Source: Acanthacorydalis orientalis | Taxonomy: Eukaryota > Arthropoda > Insecta > Megaloptera > Corydalidae | Direction: 5' to 3' | Assembly: GCA_034766995.1 (NCBI GenBank) | Contig: CM068314.1 | Location: forward strand, 25,663,108-25,727,107 | Length of the DNA stretch: 64,000 nt | Shown: positions 12,866 through 24,048 of the stretch, piece after piece | How positions within the stretch are numbered: the stretch's first letter is position 1 | Layout: every line of letters starts with the position of its first letter | Made by a program: the position numbers and the translations under genes | The notes under the pieces: generated by a model | Told to the model about the DNA's origin: nothing | Seen by the model: only the letters and a program-made list of their open reading frames with translations | Databases searched by the model: none

Positions 12866-13430
12866 ATTATTGGATATTTGGGGTTCAACGTGTCCTATAT
12901 TTTAGTAATTAAAGTGTATTGCGTTATGTTTAATGCATGTAAAAATTATTAAAACTCTTTAATGTGAATGGTCTAAACATAAATCTCAATTTAATATTGA
13001 TTTATTTAATTTTATTTATAAACTTTTAATCAGTGTATATAGATGAAATTTCAATTTTTATATTTTTTAAAAGTCTAAGGTACTGATTTTTTACTAGCAA
13101 CCAAGTTAAAACAAATTGTGTACGAGGTGTTTAAATAATAGTAATATTCTCAATATGTAATGACAAAAATTAATAAGAGTAAGATTACATATTTGGGGCG
13201 TGTGTAGTGAATGGGAAGACAACAGAACGTCAAGTAAAAGAGAAAAAATAAAGTGACTCACGAGAGTCTTTTAAATGATGTAGCGCCAATTTTTATTCTC
13301 ACAGTATTTGAAAAAAGTGTAGACGAAAAAGTGATTTTCTGTAAATGTTTAATTTAATGTCAAGATATTTGAAAAACGATTAGTAGTATTTTTTCAAACA
13401 ATTGTTAATAAAACGTATTAAGTATTGAAA
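12501..13430. other. AT-rich stretch with a large simple-repeat block
   Basis: It contains the TA/TG microsatellite cluster at 12681-12863. Two overlapping open frames of 81 and 90 codons there are only translated TA repeat. Nothing else was recognised. Confidence 0.6.
12681..12863. repeat. Imperfect (TA)n/(TG)n cluster, about 180 bp
   Basis: TA arrays are interrupted by TG steps near 12719-12755 and by T-rich breaks near 12781 and 12808. The last perfect TA block covers about 12812-12863. Confidence 0.95.
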
Positions 13431-13619
13431 TAATGCGTGGCGTTATTGTAGCGACATCATATTACAAACAATCGCTATATCAGTCTCAAATATGACATTC
13501 GATAACTGATACTCGTGTGACGGATACCTCTACCTGCCAATACTGTATATTGGACAAAATGCAAAATTACTACTTGACAATGCTGTACTACACACACGTT
13601 ACACAGTTTTTTTTTTTAG

Positions 13620-13989
13620 GGAGTATGTGAGTTCGAATGCTATAAACATGACCGGTGTGACAGTTCAGTGTCCTTCCTGCTGCGGTCACACGATAAGCAG
13701 AGAGTACTGTAGTCACTCTCGCTGGCAACGGACACGTGATGCAGAGCCCGTTATACGCGCGTATGTCGTATCGATTGCATTTGCCGCCGGCGCCAGTGAA
13801 CAGGCAGGCAGCAGGGACTGTATGGGTCTCTATGTATACGTGAATGTGAATGTGTGGTGTGTGTGTGTGTACTGTCGCTGCCACTGTAGACATCCACCCT
13901 CTCAAACCTGTACGTTCACCCGCGCGCTTATTCGCATTCTAATAACGTATGTATTAAAACACAACGCACCGTTACAAAGTTTGAGCTGA
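13620..13989 (+). CDS. Possible terminal exon in a GC-rich island (unidentified)
   Basis: A run of eleven T followed by AG (to 13619) resembles a strong 3' splice site. Immediately after it a plus-strand frame stays open for about 122 codons to a TGA at 13987. The predicted peptide has a CPSCCGH cluster, further paired cysteines (CVYCRCHC) and an Ala/Gly-rich stretch, but no family I recognise. The DNA is CpG-containing and far richer in G+C than its surroundings. Such composition lengthens chance open frames: the opposite strand is also open for 105 codons (13905 to 13588). I could not find a poly(A) signal that settles it. It could equally be a promoter or a non-coding RNA exon. Confidence 0.25.
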
Positions 13990-14562
13990 TTGCTCTGAAT
14001 TATGCGAGGAATAATTAAAATTCAGATCGCGGTTCTCATATGTTACGCATGAATCTAATAAATGTACAAATATATTTGTATATATGCATTTTTTCCCGAA
14101 CACACACCGTTTATATCGAGCCGATTTGTTACACGTCGTCTACATTCGCAAATTTCAAGACGATAAGAGTTCGTTTCAGCGAAGATGAATTTATGGATTT
14201 ATTTCTTTTTTTTCCTTTTTTTCTTCTCGCTTGAAAGTTTTCAAGTAAAGGTTTACGAGAGAGATACGTTCGATTAAAACAAAATAGATTTTAATCTAAG
14301 TAATGTATAAAGAATGTACACGGATCGATTTTTGAAACTTTTTCTTGTCATTTTGTTTGTAGGTTGTTTATAAATTATCTACCACTTCTTTTGTATTGAC
14401 AGACTTACTGTTGATAGTAATGAGTTTTTTTTAAAAAATTATCTTATAGAATGTACTGATTATTGTTGGTGTCTATTTGGTATTACTAATTTATTAACAT
14501 GTATTACGTTATCAGAAAGTTTTATAAATGTGTAATAGGGAGCAATAACATTTTTTTAAATT

Positions 14563-14586
14563 TATATATATATATATATATATATA
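14563..14586. repeat. (TA)n microsatellite next to mariner copy 2
   Basis: A 24-bp TA array ends a few bases before the left TIR of the mariner at 14591. It is probably the left part of the array that received the insertion. Confidence 0.95.
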
Positions 14587-14590
14587 AACA

Positions 14591-15413
14591 CATGTGGGTC
14601 GTTTGATAAGTATGGTAAAAAAGCAAGATATCCGCCGTTTTTTGGTAAAAAATGATTTTGTTTCGATATTGTCTCAACTGAGGGCTGTACACTTGGTCCA
14701 GCGATCTGCAAGATACGCATTGACAGCGGCGATGACAACTTCGATCGAAGCGAATTTCTTCCCACCGAGACAAGTTTTCAAGTTTGAAAAGAAGTCGCAT
14801 GAGGCCAAGTTTGAAGAATATAGTAGATAAGGAATCAATTCGAAGCCGTTCGTGAAATTTTGCCATTGCGACGGTCGATTTGTGGAGCGGTGCGTTGTCA
14901 TTGTGGAAGAGCACTTTTTTGTGTGCCAAAAAAGTGCTTCCTTGGCTGTTTTTGTTTCAGATATTTTTTCATACGGTCCAACAATGTTGCATAATAGGCT
15001 CCTGTTATTATTTTTGTCTTCGTTAAGTAGTCGATCTGGATGATTTCTCGGAAATCCCAAAAAACAGTAGCCATCATCTTCCCAGCCGACAAAACGGTCT
15101 TCGCCTTCTTCGGCGGACTTTCATAACGTTGTTAATTGCTTTTTCTTCTGCTTCGACTCAGGTGTGTAGTAATAGATCCATGTTTCATCCATGGCGACGA
15201 ATCGACGTAAAAAAGCCAGCTCGTTTTCTTTTCATTTTTGCGGCAACTGCTACAGTGCTCGCTTCAAACATCTGTAGAACGTGAACAACACGTTGCTTTT
15301 AGCAGAAATTTCGTGTACGCTATTTTGAAAAGTGAGACTTGATAGCCGTGATGTTTGCAAATGAATGGTGGTGCTACATCATAGAAATGTACCAAACTTA
15401 TCAAACAACCCTC

Positions 15414-15416
<3 letters not shown>
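14591..15416 (-). mobile_element. Internally deleted mariner transposon (copy 2)
   Basis: The inverted ends match well: the left is TGTGGGTCGTTTGATAAG and the right, in reverse complement, is CGAGGGTTGTTTGATAAG, both continuing to TTTGGTA or TATGGTA. The element is about 826 bp, so it is shortened relative to a 1.3-kb mariner. It carries transposase remnants on the minus strand. Its TIRs differ from the other mariners in the window, making it a third mariner lineage, closest in terminal pattern to copy 1. It lies between two pieces of simple repeat. Confidence 0.9.
14674..15225 (-). pseudogene. Mariner transposase remnant without the DNA-binding domain
   Basis: On the minus strand the readable order is: the first catalytic block MDETWIYYYTPESKQ (Asp codon near 15186), a frameshifted middle, the second block FHNDNAPLHKS near 14900, then LASCDFF holding the third acidic residue, then LGGKKFAS.EVVIAAVNAYLAD. 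The last motif is joined directly to RWTKC, so about 15 codons that normally separate them are missing. The amino-terminal helix-turn-helix half is absent: the 5' sequence runs from the TIR almost straight to the first catalytic block. Several open frames of 64-135 codons overlap here in different phases, and each is only a fragment of this broken gene. Confidence 0.85.

Positions 15417-15445
<29 letters not shown>
15414..15445. repeat. (GT)n(AT)n microsatellite at the right mariner end
   Basis: A short GT array followed by a TA array abuts the right TIR of mariner copy 2. Confidence 0.95.
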
Positions 15446-16387
15446 GAATTTATTTATCTTTCGTTATTTATATACAGAAGAAAATTGAAAAAAAGATTTC
15501 AATAAATATTGAAAGAAAAATTAAAATGATAATACAGTGAATATCATAACATGTATATAAATATATATATATCAATTATAAAAATCATGTGAATCATGAA
15601 ATTTCTTGAAATAGAACTGATTGTAATATTATTTTTTTACTAGTTACGTTGTATTCTTTTCATTTTATTGATTGATTTTGAATTACAATATGTATTAAAA
15701 AAAACATGTTACAAGGCAGCTGGAGACCCAATTCTGAACATAGAAATAAAAAAGAATAAAATGTAAATATGTATGGCATTATTGAAAAATCAGTGTATTT
15801 TAAACAAATGCTTTTAATTGTTTGCTGTAAAATTGTAATTTTATATATTATTTTTTTATGTTTTTAAAATATATTGTGTTTCAAGAAATAATGCCTGCAT
15901 ATTTTTTATATTTTTTAAAAAAATATATTTGAACAAAATAGGTAACTTTCATTTTTTCTAACGCACTATATAGTTTTTATTAATGTTATTGTTTAATTAA
16001 TACTGATTATGTTTAAGTATTCTTCTGTTAAAAAAATAACTGATGTGTTTAGAAAGAAATTTTTAACAAATTATTATTTAGTTCTCTTAGTAACTTGTCT
16101 TAACTAAATAACATTTAACTAATGATGCTATCAATTTTCCGTTTACAAAGGAACGGCTAATGACTACATATCAATTATATAAAAATGTTATCAGTTCCGT
16201 ACTAGTATTATATTTTGAAATTACACTAAACAATATTTTATCTCGTGCAATATGTTACACAATTTTAGTCTTATTAACAAATATATACTGTATTTAATAA
16301 TTTTGTTTTTATTTGTACAATTGGATATGTGCAAGTAAATAGCATAATATTATATTGGCAAACATTGCGTTTGGAAACTAATAAATA

Positions 16388-16392
<5 letters not shown>

Positions 16393-16430
<38 letters not shown>
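16393..16430. repeat. (TA)n microsatellite, 38 bp
   Basis: Uninterrupted TA dinucleotide array. Confidence 0.97.
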
Positions 16431-16436
<6 letters not shown>

Positions 16437-16483
16437 TTGTATTATATGAATATAGTTTATTTATTATTAATCAAAACAATCAG

Positions 16484-16487
<4 letters not shown>

Positions 16488-16515
<28 letters not shown>
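16488..16515. repeat. (TA)n microsatellite, 28 bp
   Basis: Uninterrupted TA dinucleotide array. Confidence 0.97.
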
Positions 16516-16523
<8 letters not shown>

Positions 16524-17333
16524 CGAAAATTAGAGTATATTAGACTGTTTTTCACATAAAAAGTAAATTATATTTTACATTCATCTGCAATGTTATATGA
16601 AAACAAATCTTTTTTTACAAATATTTAAAATTTTATTTATATTGCATTAATTTGTATTACATGCTCCGTTTTATGCAAGAAAATTACGATGTGCATATTT
16701 AATATCTACGTGGACAAAAAATAACACAATACGCAAATGCCTTATTTTACGTTTCGGTTTTCGAGGCATGGCTTTGTAAAATGCCTAATAACAAGTATTT
16801 TGGGTATGTACACGCATCAATTTATCAGCGAATTTATGAATTGAAAATTTTTGTAATCATACAACTTTATTGCATCATGTAAACACAAACGGCCAATTCT
16901 GCCAAACCGTGTAAACGTCATGAAAATTCAATTCATTTGAACATTTATTTTGTTTTCATTGTAGTGTCAGTATGTACGAGCGTCATTATTAAAATCCTTT
17001 GCTAAAAATTCGTTTCGGTAACGTGATTATTAATTTGCATGTATTAATCATTGTAGAAAATTAGGATTATGTGATATTAATGAAAAGTGAACGATGTAAT
17101 TAGTGTAGATTTTTTAACGGGCAGTAATTTGACTGTAATATGAAAAATGGTGTTTGTTTCTTATCTTGACAATTATTTTTTATAATTATACTTTTAATAT
17201 ATAGTTGTATAAAGTAAACTTAAAACTTATTTACAAATTTCATGGTTATTTTTTTTTACAATTTTAGAAGTAATTATACTTGTTTTTATTTGAATACAAA
17301 ACCTACTATAAACTATTGTATTTTCAGTATATA

Positions 17334-17357
17334 ATATATATATATATATATATATAT
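17334..17357. repeat. (TA)n microsatellite, 24 bp
   Basis: Short TA array. Confidence 0.95.
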
Positions 17358-17640
17358 TATAAACTGACATTTTTCAGGGACTATAACACAAAAATATTTA
17401 ATAATTGGTGTTTGCATTTTAATTTCCTAGTGTATTTTTCTTTATTTGGTATTTTTTCTTTGTAGTGACCATAAAAAGATTAATATTTAGCTATCGCCAT
17501 TTTTATTTATATTGATTTATGTTTTATGAATTTACTGATCCATTATATAAAATAAAAATTGTATTTTCTTATTACAAGTATTATACAAAAAAAAGTTGTA
17601 CAAAATCATTAGACCTTTATATTTTGTTCCGTCGATATAA

Positions 17641-17970
17641 TAAGAAAATATTTTCAGCCCGTACGATATGACCGCTACGTTTAATATTACTGCAATATCA
17701 TTAAGAACGATGCCAATGTCATTGTGACGTCGTCAGAAAATGGGGTTGGGATGAGTCGTGGAAAAAACTACCGAGCAAAACGTATTGGATTGGATGTACT
17801 GAGTGAGAGGTTGGACGATGCTGTCGTCAAACTACATTACGACGTCTGTGTTCATTAAGTGTATGACACATGACACTTTCTACATTCAAGTCGTCTCGTC
17901 GAAATAAATGTAGAATGCCGCCGTCTAGTGTGATGCACATAAATGCATACTGAAAATCTACTTGATTGTC
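17641..17970. other. GC-richer island, unidentified
   Basis: The composition is more balanced, with a TGACGTCG near 17725 and several CpG. No open frame of useful length and no TIR were seen. It could be a conserved non-coding or regulatory element. Confidence 0.3.
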
Positions 17971-18378
17971 AAGATGCAATTCTGAACAGTACTCACATAT
18001 GACGTATTTTTTTTTCTTACATTGAATGCTGGGAAAAGTTCATGATTATGTTTTAAATATATATGTATGTATATACATACACGTAATTCAAATACATGCT
18101 ACACAATTATATAAAATAAATAAATTGTACAGACTTATTAAACTTATTATTTTAAACATTGTTAAATATAAATTTTAAAAAAGTAACTAAATAAATTTTT
18201 ACTTGAAATATATATATATCAATTAAGGCCATGTATATAAGTTTTTAAAAATATATTTTTATAATTTATTAAAGTGATTTCTTAGGTTTTGTTGAACAAT
18301 ATTTTATCGACATTTTTAGTTTTATACATTTTCACAATAATAAAGAATTGCAAGTTTGGTCACAAATAGTACATTAAT

Positions 18379-18380
<2 letters not shown>

Positions 18381-18412
<32 letters not shown>
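18381..18412. repeat. (TA)n microsatellite, 32 bp
   Basis: Uninterrupted TA array. Confidence 0.97.
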
Positions 18413-18417
<5 letters not shown>

Positions 18418-18682
18418 TATATGAATAACCATTAAAATATGATTGAACACTCAGGAAATTACTTGCAGTATTTACACTTTTGTTATCTGTTTATTACTGA
18501 ATGTAATGTTTTTATGTTATCTTTACTTTAAACTTGTGGATATTTTTAGTAAGTTGGATAATACAAAATATAAAAATTTAAAGAGGATATCAACTATAAA
18601 ATACACTTTTAATTGGTTTCAGTGTGATTTGATTTTTCTCAATATGAATTTATATGAGTAATATTTCGTTTCACACAAATGG

Positions 18683-18687
<5 letters not shown>

Positions 18688-18722
<35 letters not shown>
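18688..18722. repeat. (TA)n microsatellite, 35 bp
   Basis: Uninterrupted TA array. Confidence 0.97.
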
Positions 18723-18725
<3 letters not shown>

Positions 18726-18887
18726 TAAATATAATTATATTTTGATAAATATATTTTCAGAATAAAGAAAGGAACTTTCAAATTAATATCACAAGTTCAT
18801 AAAAAGATACTTGTACCATAAAATTACCATTATTGTCCTTTTTTGGATATGGTATTTAATTTGAAAATAAGTATTGTCAACATTTAA

Positions 18888-18909
18888 TATATATATATAT
18901 ATATATATT
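18888..18909. repeat. (TA)n microsatellite, 22 bp
   Basis: Short TA array. Confidence 0.95.
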
Positions 18910-19231
18910 CTTCAAGTGAGGCACAAGATTATATATAGCGTTTCTACTAAGTGTTATATTTTTATGATACTGTGAGCTATAAGTAGGGTAGTTTGACTTT
19001 ATAGATTATATTTGAGATGTAAACAAAAAAATCATTTAATTACGAAGAAGAATTAAAAATTCTCATTAACCCAGCCGCGTATACTCTAAATTATAATATA
19101 TTCTAGAATTTTCTGAAAATCTGTACTGTTTGGGGCAGTATTTTTTTTAAGCAGAAAAATGATATAATCTTCGTAAGTTGTGTTTGAAACTTTTTACACA
19201 CATTTTAAGAACTGGAGTGATTTATTTATGA

Positions 19232-19241
<10 letters not shown>

Positions 19242-19283
<42 letters not shown>
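19242..19283. repeat. (TA)n microsatellite, 42 bp
   Basis: Uninterrupted TA array preceded by a few TG steps. Confidence 0.97.
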
Positions 19284-19285
<2 letters not shown>

Positions 19286-20103
19286 CATACATACACAAAC
19301 ATGTTTTATGTGTGTATAGTTTATTGTTATTACTGTTTGGTGGATAAATTATAAGAGCATGTAATTAAATTTATGTTAATACATTTGTTCAAATTTGACT
19401 TTTATTAACGAAGTAGAAAGAAAACATACATTTTCATACATTATTATTACCATACACGTTCGTACAGATACGTATTCTACGACATTTTTTATTGTGCGCA
19501 GTTAACCTTTTATGCGCAATAAATATTACGTAATGCGATACAATTTTCTTGGAAATAACGCATGTATATAAGTACCGAATAGATTTATAGCCGGTGTAGA
19601 TATTGAATATCAAGAACCATATTATAAATGTTTCATAACGGGAAATTTGACTTACGATTCCGCTACTGTATTTACTTAAGACAACGCATCTTTTGTTTTG
19701 AGAGTTAAGTTTGAAGCGAAGTATGAATACGAACTCGTTATGAATATTATATCCTGTTAGCGTAATGAATTTAATGAAGTTACCCACTGTTCAATTTGTT
19801 TTGCGCTGTTGAAAGTAATATCTGTCAAATTTTATTAAATGTCGCTTTCAAGATCGTTCGGATGTCTGTAAATAGTGTAAGATTAATAAACCGACTTTAT
19901 TAATATTAATACAGATCTTATCTCCCGTCTTTTAAAATTATTGTAAATAGATGCTTTTCATGAATTAATAATCTTTGATGATTTCACTTTTCATTTGCTA
20001 CATTTGTTTCAATATTTGACTTTTTCAATGTTGAAATTATTATTAAATACATATTGCTTTCTTTTTATGTTTTCCGACAAATTATTAACATCATTTCTTG
20101 GAC

Positions 20104-20140
<37 letters not shown>

Positions 20141-20143
20141 GTG
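20104..20143. repeat. Compound (TA)n(GT)n microsatellite
   Basis: About 21 bp of TA is followed by GTAT and then about 15 bp of GT repeats. Confidence 0.97.
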
Positions 20144-20235
20144 CATTATGTAATAAAACATTTCTTTACATTTACATTAATTAAAATTTCTATTTTTTTC
20201 TTAAATTGGTCAATTAGCATTTTAAATTTTATGGT

Positions 20236-20239
<4 letters not shown>

Positions 20240-20286
<47 letters not shown>
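20240..20286. repeat. Compound (TA)n(AG)n microsatellite
   Basis: About 27 bp of TA runs into about 19 bp of AG. Three GGTAA-like units follow. Confidence 0.97.
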
Positions 20287-21147
20287 GTAAGGTAAGGTAT
20301 ATGTTTTGAACTAAAAGGACGTAACAGTTCAAATTAAATTGTATTTGTCTGAAACATATATTTAAAACATGAAAAAAACATCCAGCAAATTATAATGGCA
20401 TGTCTTTATGGATAAAAATTCAAATATGCGATAATATTTAATTTTTTTGTATATTGTTTTCTCTTTACTATACATGTATATTATTTTTTTCTTAAAATAA
20501 ATTTAATATCAACATAAGTACATAAGATAATTTTCACTTTTTTAAGGTCCATAGAAATCATATTAAAAAATATAATGTCTGATTGTAAATTTTTTGAGAG
20601 TTTTTGGAGTGTTTGTATAATAAAAACACTGAAAATCGTATTTTCAATGTAAATAATTAATTTATTTAAAATAATACGAGTTTTATCTTTCGTGTTCTTC
20701 CCAAAAGTAACACATATTGATATATATATTATTAAATTTGTGAATATTTAAATTAATTGTTAAAAAATCTATTCTTTAATGATATCATTATTCCATCATT
20801 ATTCATATGTCTCATATTTTTTTTAAATAAGCATTTTCTTAATGTGTATATCATAAAAAATGTAATATTCGAGAGACAAAATCAATAAAATGTTATTATA
20901 CGAAGAAGAAGTGTATCGGTAAGAAATATATGAATTATATACATATATGTGCGTAACAAATGGAGGCTGTAAGAAGAATACTGAACGATAAATATAAAAG
21001 AATGATTATATATTACATATGTTAATGTAAAAAAATAAATGCCGGCGCGTTAGTAATTTAGATGGATGACTAAGTGTACTATGACGTTACGCTGTGGTTT
21101 TTAATAATACAAATTGATTTCGAAATATTAAAAACTCCATTTACATT

Positions 21148-21153
21148 TTTATT
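21148..21153 (-). promoter_or_regulatory. Candidate poly(A) signal AATAAA
   Basis: TTTATT on the plus strand reads AATAAA on the minus strand, about 270 bp downstream of the stop codon of the candidate terminal exon at 21421-21540. In such AT-rich DNA this hexamer is common, so it is only supporting evidence. Confidence 0.3.
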
Positions 21154-21221
21154 ACTCTTGTCGTTTAAAAAAAATACTACATGAATATAAACATCCTGCA
21201 ATAACGGTACGCACCACTTAC

Positions 21222-21290
21222 GCAATTCAGTCGATAATTAAACAATACAGGCAGATCGTAGGAGATAATTCCGTGCGCGCTTTCGTCCAT
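21222..21290 (-). CDS. Possible small coding exon ending at a GTAAGT donor
   Basis: On the minus strand an ATG at 21290 opens 23 codons (starting MDESAHG) that run exactly in phase up to a GTAAGT at 21221. The position is downstream of the candidate terminal exon on the same strand. If real, it would belong to another transcript or an alternative splice form. The wider frame at 21365-21177 is open for 62 codons. Evidence is limited to the ATG, the donor and the local rise in G+C. Confidence 0.18.
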
Positions 21291-21420
21291 AGTTATCCTC
21301 CTTTCTCTACATTTCTCTACATACAATGTACACACACATACAGGACGTACACTACAGAGAAGCACACAGACCCACTACAAATCATCAATGCAACGAACAA
21401 TAACGTGTACTAGCGATCCA

Positions 21421-21540
21421 TTATCTTTCAATACCACCAAGCCGGATTTGCGGTGCGCGGGCAGCGGGAACGGCGACGCTGGTGATGGTTAAAGCATTGT
21501 CCATGATGCGTCGTGGCGTCGCTACAGGTATGGGGGCCGC
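21421..21540 (-). CDS. Candidate 3'-terminal coding exon, unidentified protein
   Basis: On the minus strand, a pyrimidine-rich TTTTACCCTCTATTATTACAG-like acceptor (its AG at 21542-21541) is followed in phase 0 by 39 codons and a TAA at 21423-21421. The peptide begins AAPIPVATPRR and ends RAPQIRLGGIER. It is rich in Ala, Pro, Val, Ile and Arg and uses GC-rich codons quite unlike the surrounding DNA. Upstream in the same frame a stop lies about eight codons before the acceptor, so it is an exon rather than part of a longer open frame. An AATAAA lies about 270 bp downstream. I do not recognise the protein. If genuine, the rest of the gene lies at higher coordinates, possibly beyond the window. 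Confidence 0.45.
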   Translation of the reverse strand, partial: AAPIPVATPRRIMDNALTITSVAVPAARAPQIRLGGIER

Positions 21541-21837
21541 CTGTAATAATAGAGGGTAAAATTATTTTTTTTCTTCGAGTAAAATTGAAATAGGATTACT
21601 ACGTACCGTTATTCAGATGAATAATTTTGATAGTCCTCGGAGATATGGCGAGAGCGTTACATATAAAAAAGTATCGTTGTTCGTTTTTAATCAAATATAA
21701 AATTGGAATACATATAGAGATCGAGTTGAAAGATGGTGAAGGATTTGTAAATGTAATAACACACCTCGACACAAATGCAAAAAAACTATATGTCTTTTGA
21801 ATAAAGTGGAAGTTTTATAAATAGTCTCTTTGTACAT

Positions 21838-21840
<3 letters not shown>

Positions 21841-21882
<42 letters not shown>
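21841..21882. repeat. (TA)n microsatellite, 42 bp
   Basis: Uninterrupted TA array. Confidence 0.98.
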
Positions 21883-21885
<3 letters not shown>

Positions 21886-22388
21886 GTAATTAAATAATCA
21901 GAAGACACATAGATACAGTAAATATTACTAATTATGAAAATTGCATTTTTTTACTTAAGAACTAATACAAAAAGCTGTAGTGAATTTAATATTCTTTTGT
22001 TAAATTTATTTAGGAGAGCTGAAAAATATTCGGACACAAATTAAAAAAGAAACTGTTTTAATACCTTTATTTAAATTTAACCGATTTCTTCCTCTCACTA
22101 AGTTTTTTAATAGTTTTTTTTAGATAACATTTCAGTTTTAGGATACGGATAATTTTTCAGTCAACGTTTTTTCAAGAAAGTTTATTTTCTAATAGATCGT
22201 CTACAGTGTGTTATAGTATGTCTGAGTAACTGTCTGAAAATTGATTAAAAATCATAATTGTTCCTCTAGTCTACGTTGGTTTTTGTGTGTTATGTTCATG
22301 TGTAACAGACGATTAGAAATTTAAAAAAAATTTTTAACGTGGACAGATCTTTTTGCATTACTTAGTACAAAAAATTTTTGTTTTCAGA

Positions 22389-22391
<3 letters not shown>

Positions 22392-22438
<47 letters not shown>
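22392..22438. repeat. (TA)n microsatellite, 47 bp
   Basis: Uninterrupted TA array. Confidence 0.98.
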
Positions 22439-22440
<2 letters not shown>

Positions 22441-23534
22441 CATGTATCAAATATGTTTACATATTATATTTTGGCAAAAAAATAAAATTAATTTTTATTT
22501 TTCTTATAAAACTGAATAGTTGGGTAAGACTGTATTACTTCAAAAAGTAAAATATGAAAAGTTGAATGTAATTGAGAGAATTTAGAGAAAACACTATATA
22601 GAGCGTACAATACATAACAATGGAATTCCAATAAATGAATAAATTAAATAAAATACCAGCCGTTCAGTGACGGTTGAATGAATTGTAATGCGATAGAATA
22701 TTAGGCACCGCAAATAAATGCACATTGAAATGTTCGTTCGGTTTAAATTGGCGAATAAGAAAAGCGTTAATGTTTTGTCTATCTCGCGAAATAACTGTAC
22801 TGCATGTGTAACAATTATTTACGTATTAGTATAAATGAAGTGTAAAATAATTAAAAAAGTTAGAAAATTACTAGTCAAGAAATGAATTTCTAATTTAAAA
22901 GAAGATTGACAAAAACTGGAGTGCATTTTCCTGTTGGTTTATAAATTTATTTTATACAAAAAATATTTATTTTTATGCATGTATTTAAACTTTTTGTAAA
23001 AAATGGTTATAGCAGATAACAAGATTTGATTTTAATTCATATTTGATTTTAGAAAATAAAACTGTTTTTAAAATACATAATTTCTATAATAAACTGATTT
23101 TCAATCAGGTAAAATGTGTAAATATTTTTTTTGTGAAATATGGCTAAATAAAATAATTATATATATATATATATAATATTTTCTGTGAAGGATGATTTAT
23201 ATAATAATTTGATGTGACAAATTGTTTTTGGCATGTGGTTGTTGAATGAAACTTATTAGCACTTTTCTACTTACTCATTATTAACTATTTTAATTAAGTC
23301 GTACCAATATTTCATGGAATTACACAAAAAAGTAATTTACATTTAAAACACTACATTGCTCTAAGTTGAAAGATATGCTGAGTTGATGTAAATCCGATTA
23401 TAAAATGAACGCTTCAGATCAAATCTGCGCGATTACACTAATGCCTCCTTTTACCCGTGCTTGTATTTGTAGATATTTGTCGTCAAATGTTCGTTTTACA
23501 TATTTTTAATTTACTATATCGATCTTGCGGTAAG

Positions 23535-23536
<2 letters not shown>

Positions 23537-23572
<36 letters not shown>
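23537..23572. repeat. (TA)n microsatellite, 36 bp
   Basis: Uninterrupted TA array. Confidence 0.97.
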
Positions 23573-23575
<3 letters not shown>

Positions 23576-23985
23576 GTTTATTTTTCAAAACCATATCTCA
23601 CTTGAATCTAATGTTTTAATTAATAAAGTACTTCTTTAGAGTAGTTCTAGCATAATAAAACTGTAAAAGTAATTTGTTGCTTTTAATAAATGTAATTTTG
23701 TGCTGTGTATATTTTAATTAAGTTTATTTTTAATAATTATATAAACATTTGACATTTAGTTCTTTTTAATCATATCATTTATTTTTATAGTTTTCCTTGA
23801 TAATGCCTATTACAAAATTGAAATATTCTACTTAAATTTCTTTCAAACATTGAAGATGTAGTCAGTTTTGTAATGTTGTTAAAATATATTTATCGAAAAA
23901 TATAACAAAATTCTAAAAACAGAATATGTACTCCTATTTTAAATTGGAGAGTAATTACTCTAGTGTGATTATTTTTTTTATCTTA

Positions 23986-23994
23986 TACACACAC

Positions 23995-24043
<49 letters not shown>
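23986..24043. repeat. Compound (AC)n(ATAC)n(TA)n microsatellite
   Basis: AC repeats pass through CATA units into a TA array of about 39 bp. Confidence 0.97.

Positions 24044-24048
<5 letters not shown>

Larger units (their letters stand above)
15446..17640. other. AT-rich non-coding stretch
   Basis: No gene or element recognised apart from TA arrays. Confidence 0.6.
17971..21060. other. AT-rich stretch with several (TA)n arrays
   Basis: A 117-codon minus-strand frame at 19434-19787 lies in slightly less AT-rich DNA but shows no motif I recognise. A 72-codon plus frame at 18443-18661 is equally anonymous. I see nothing else. Confidence 0.55.

Noticed and set aside
12667..12952. Open frames of 81-90 codons, and many similar ones elsewhere, consisting of Tyr-Ile repeats
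   Set aside because: They are translations of (TA)n microsatellites and have no coding meaning.
14522..15092. Several separate genes suggested by overlapping open frames of 63-135 codons on both strands
   Set aside because: All are fragments or antisense shadows of a single frameshifted mariner transposase between matched inverted ends.
20281..20300. GGTAAGGTAAGGTA as a telomere-like repeat
   Set aside because: Only three units, and it does not match the insect TTAGG repeat; it is an extension of the neighbouring AG microsatellite.
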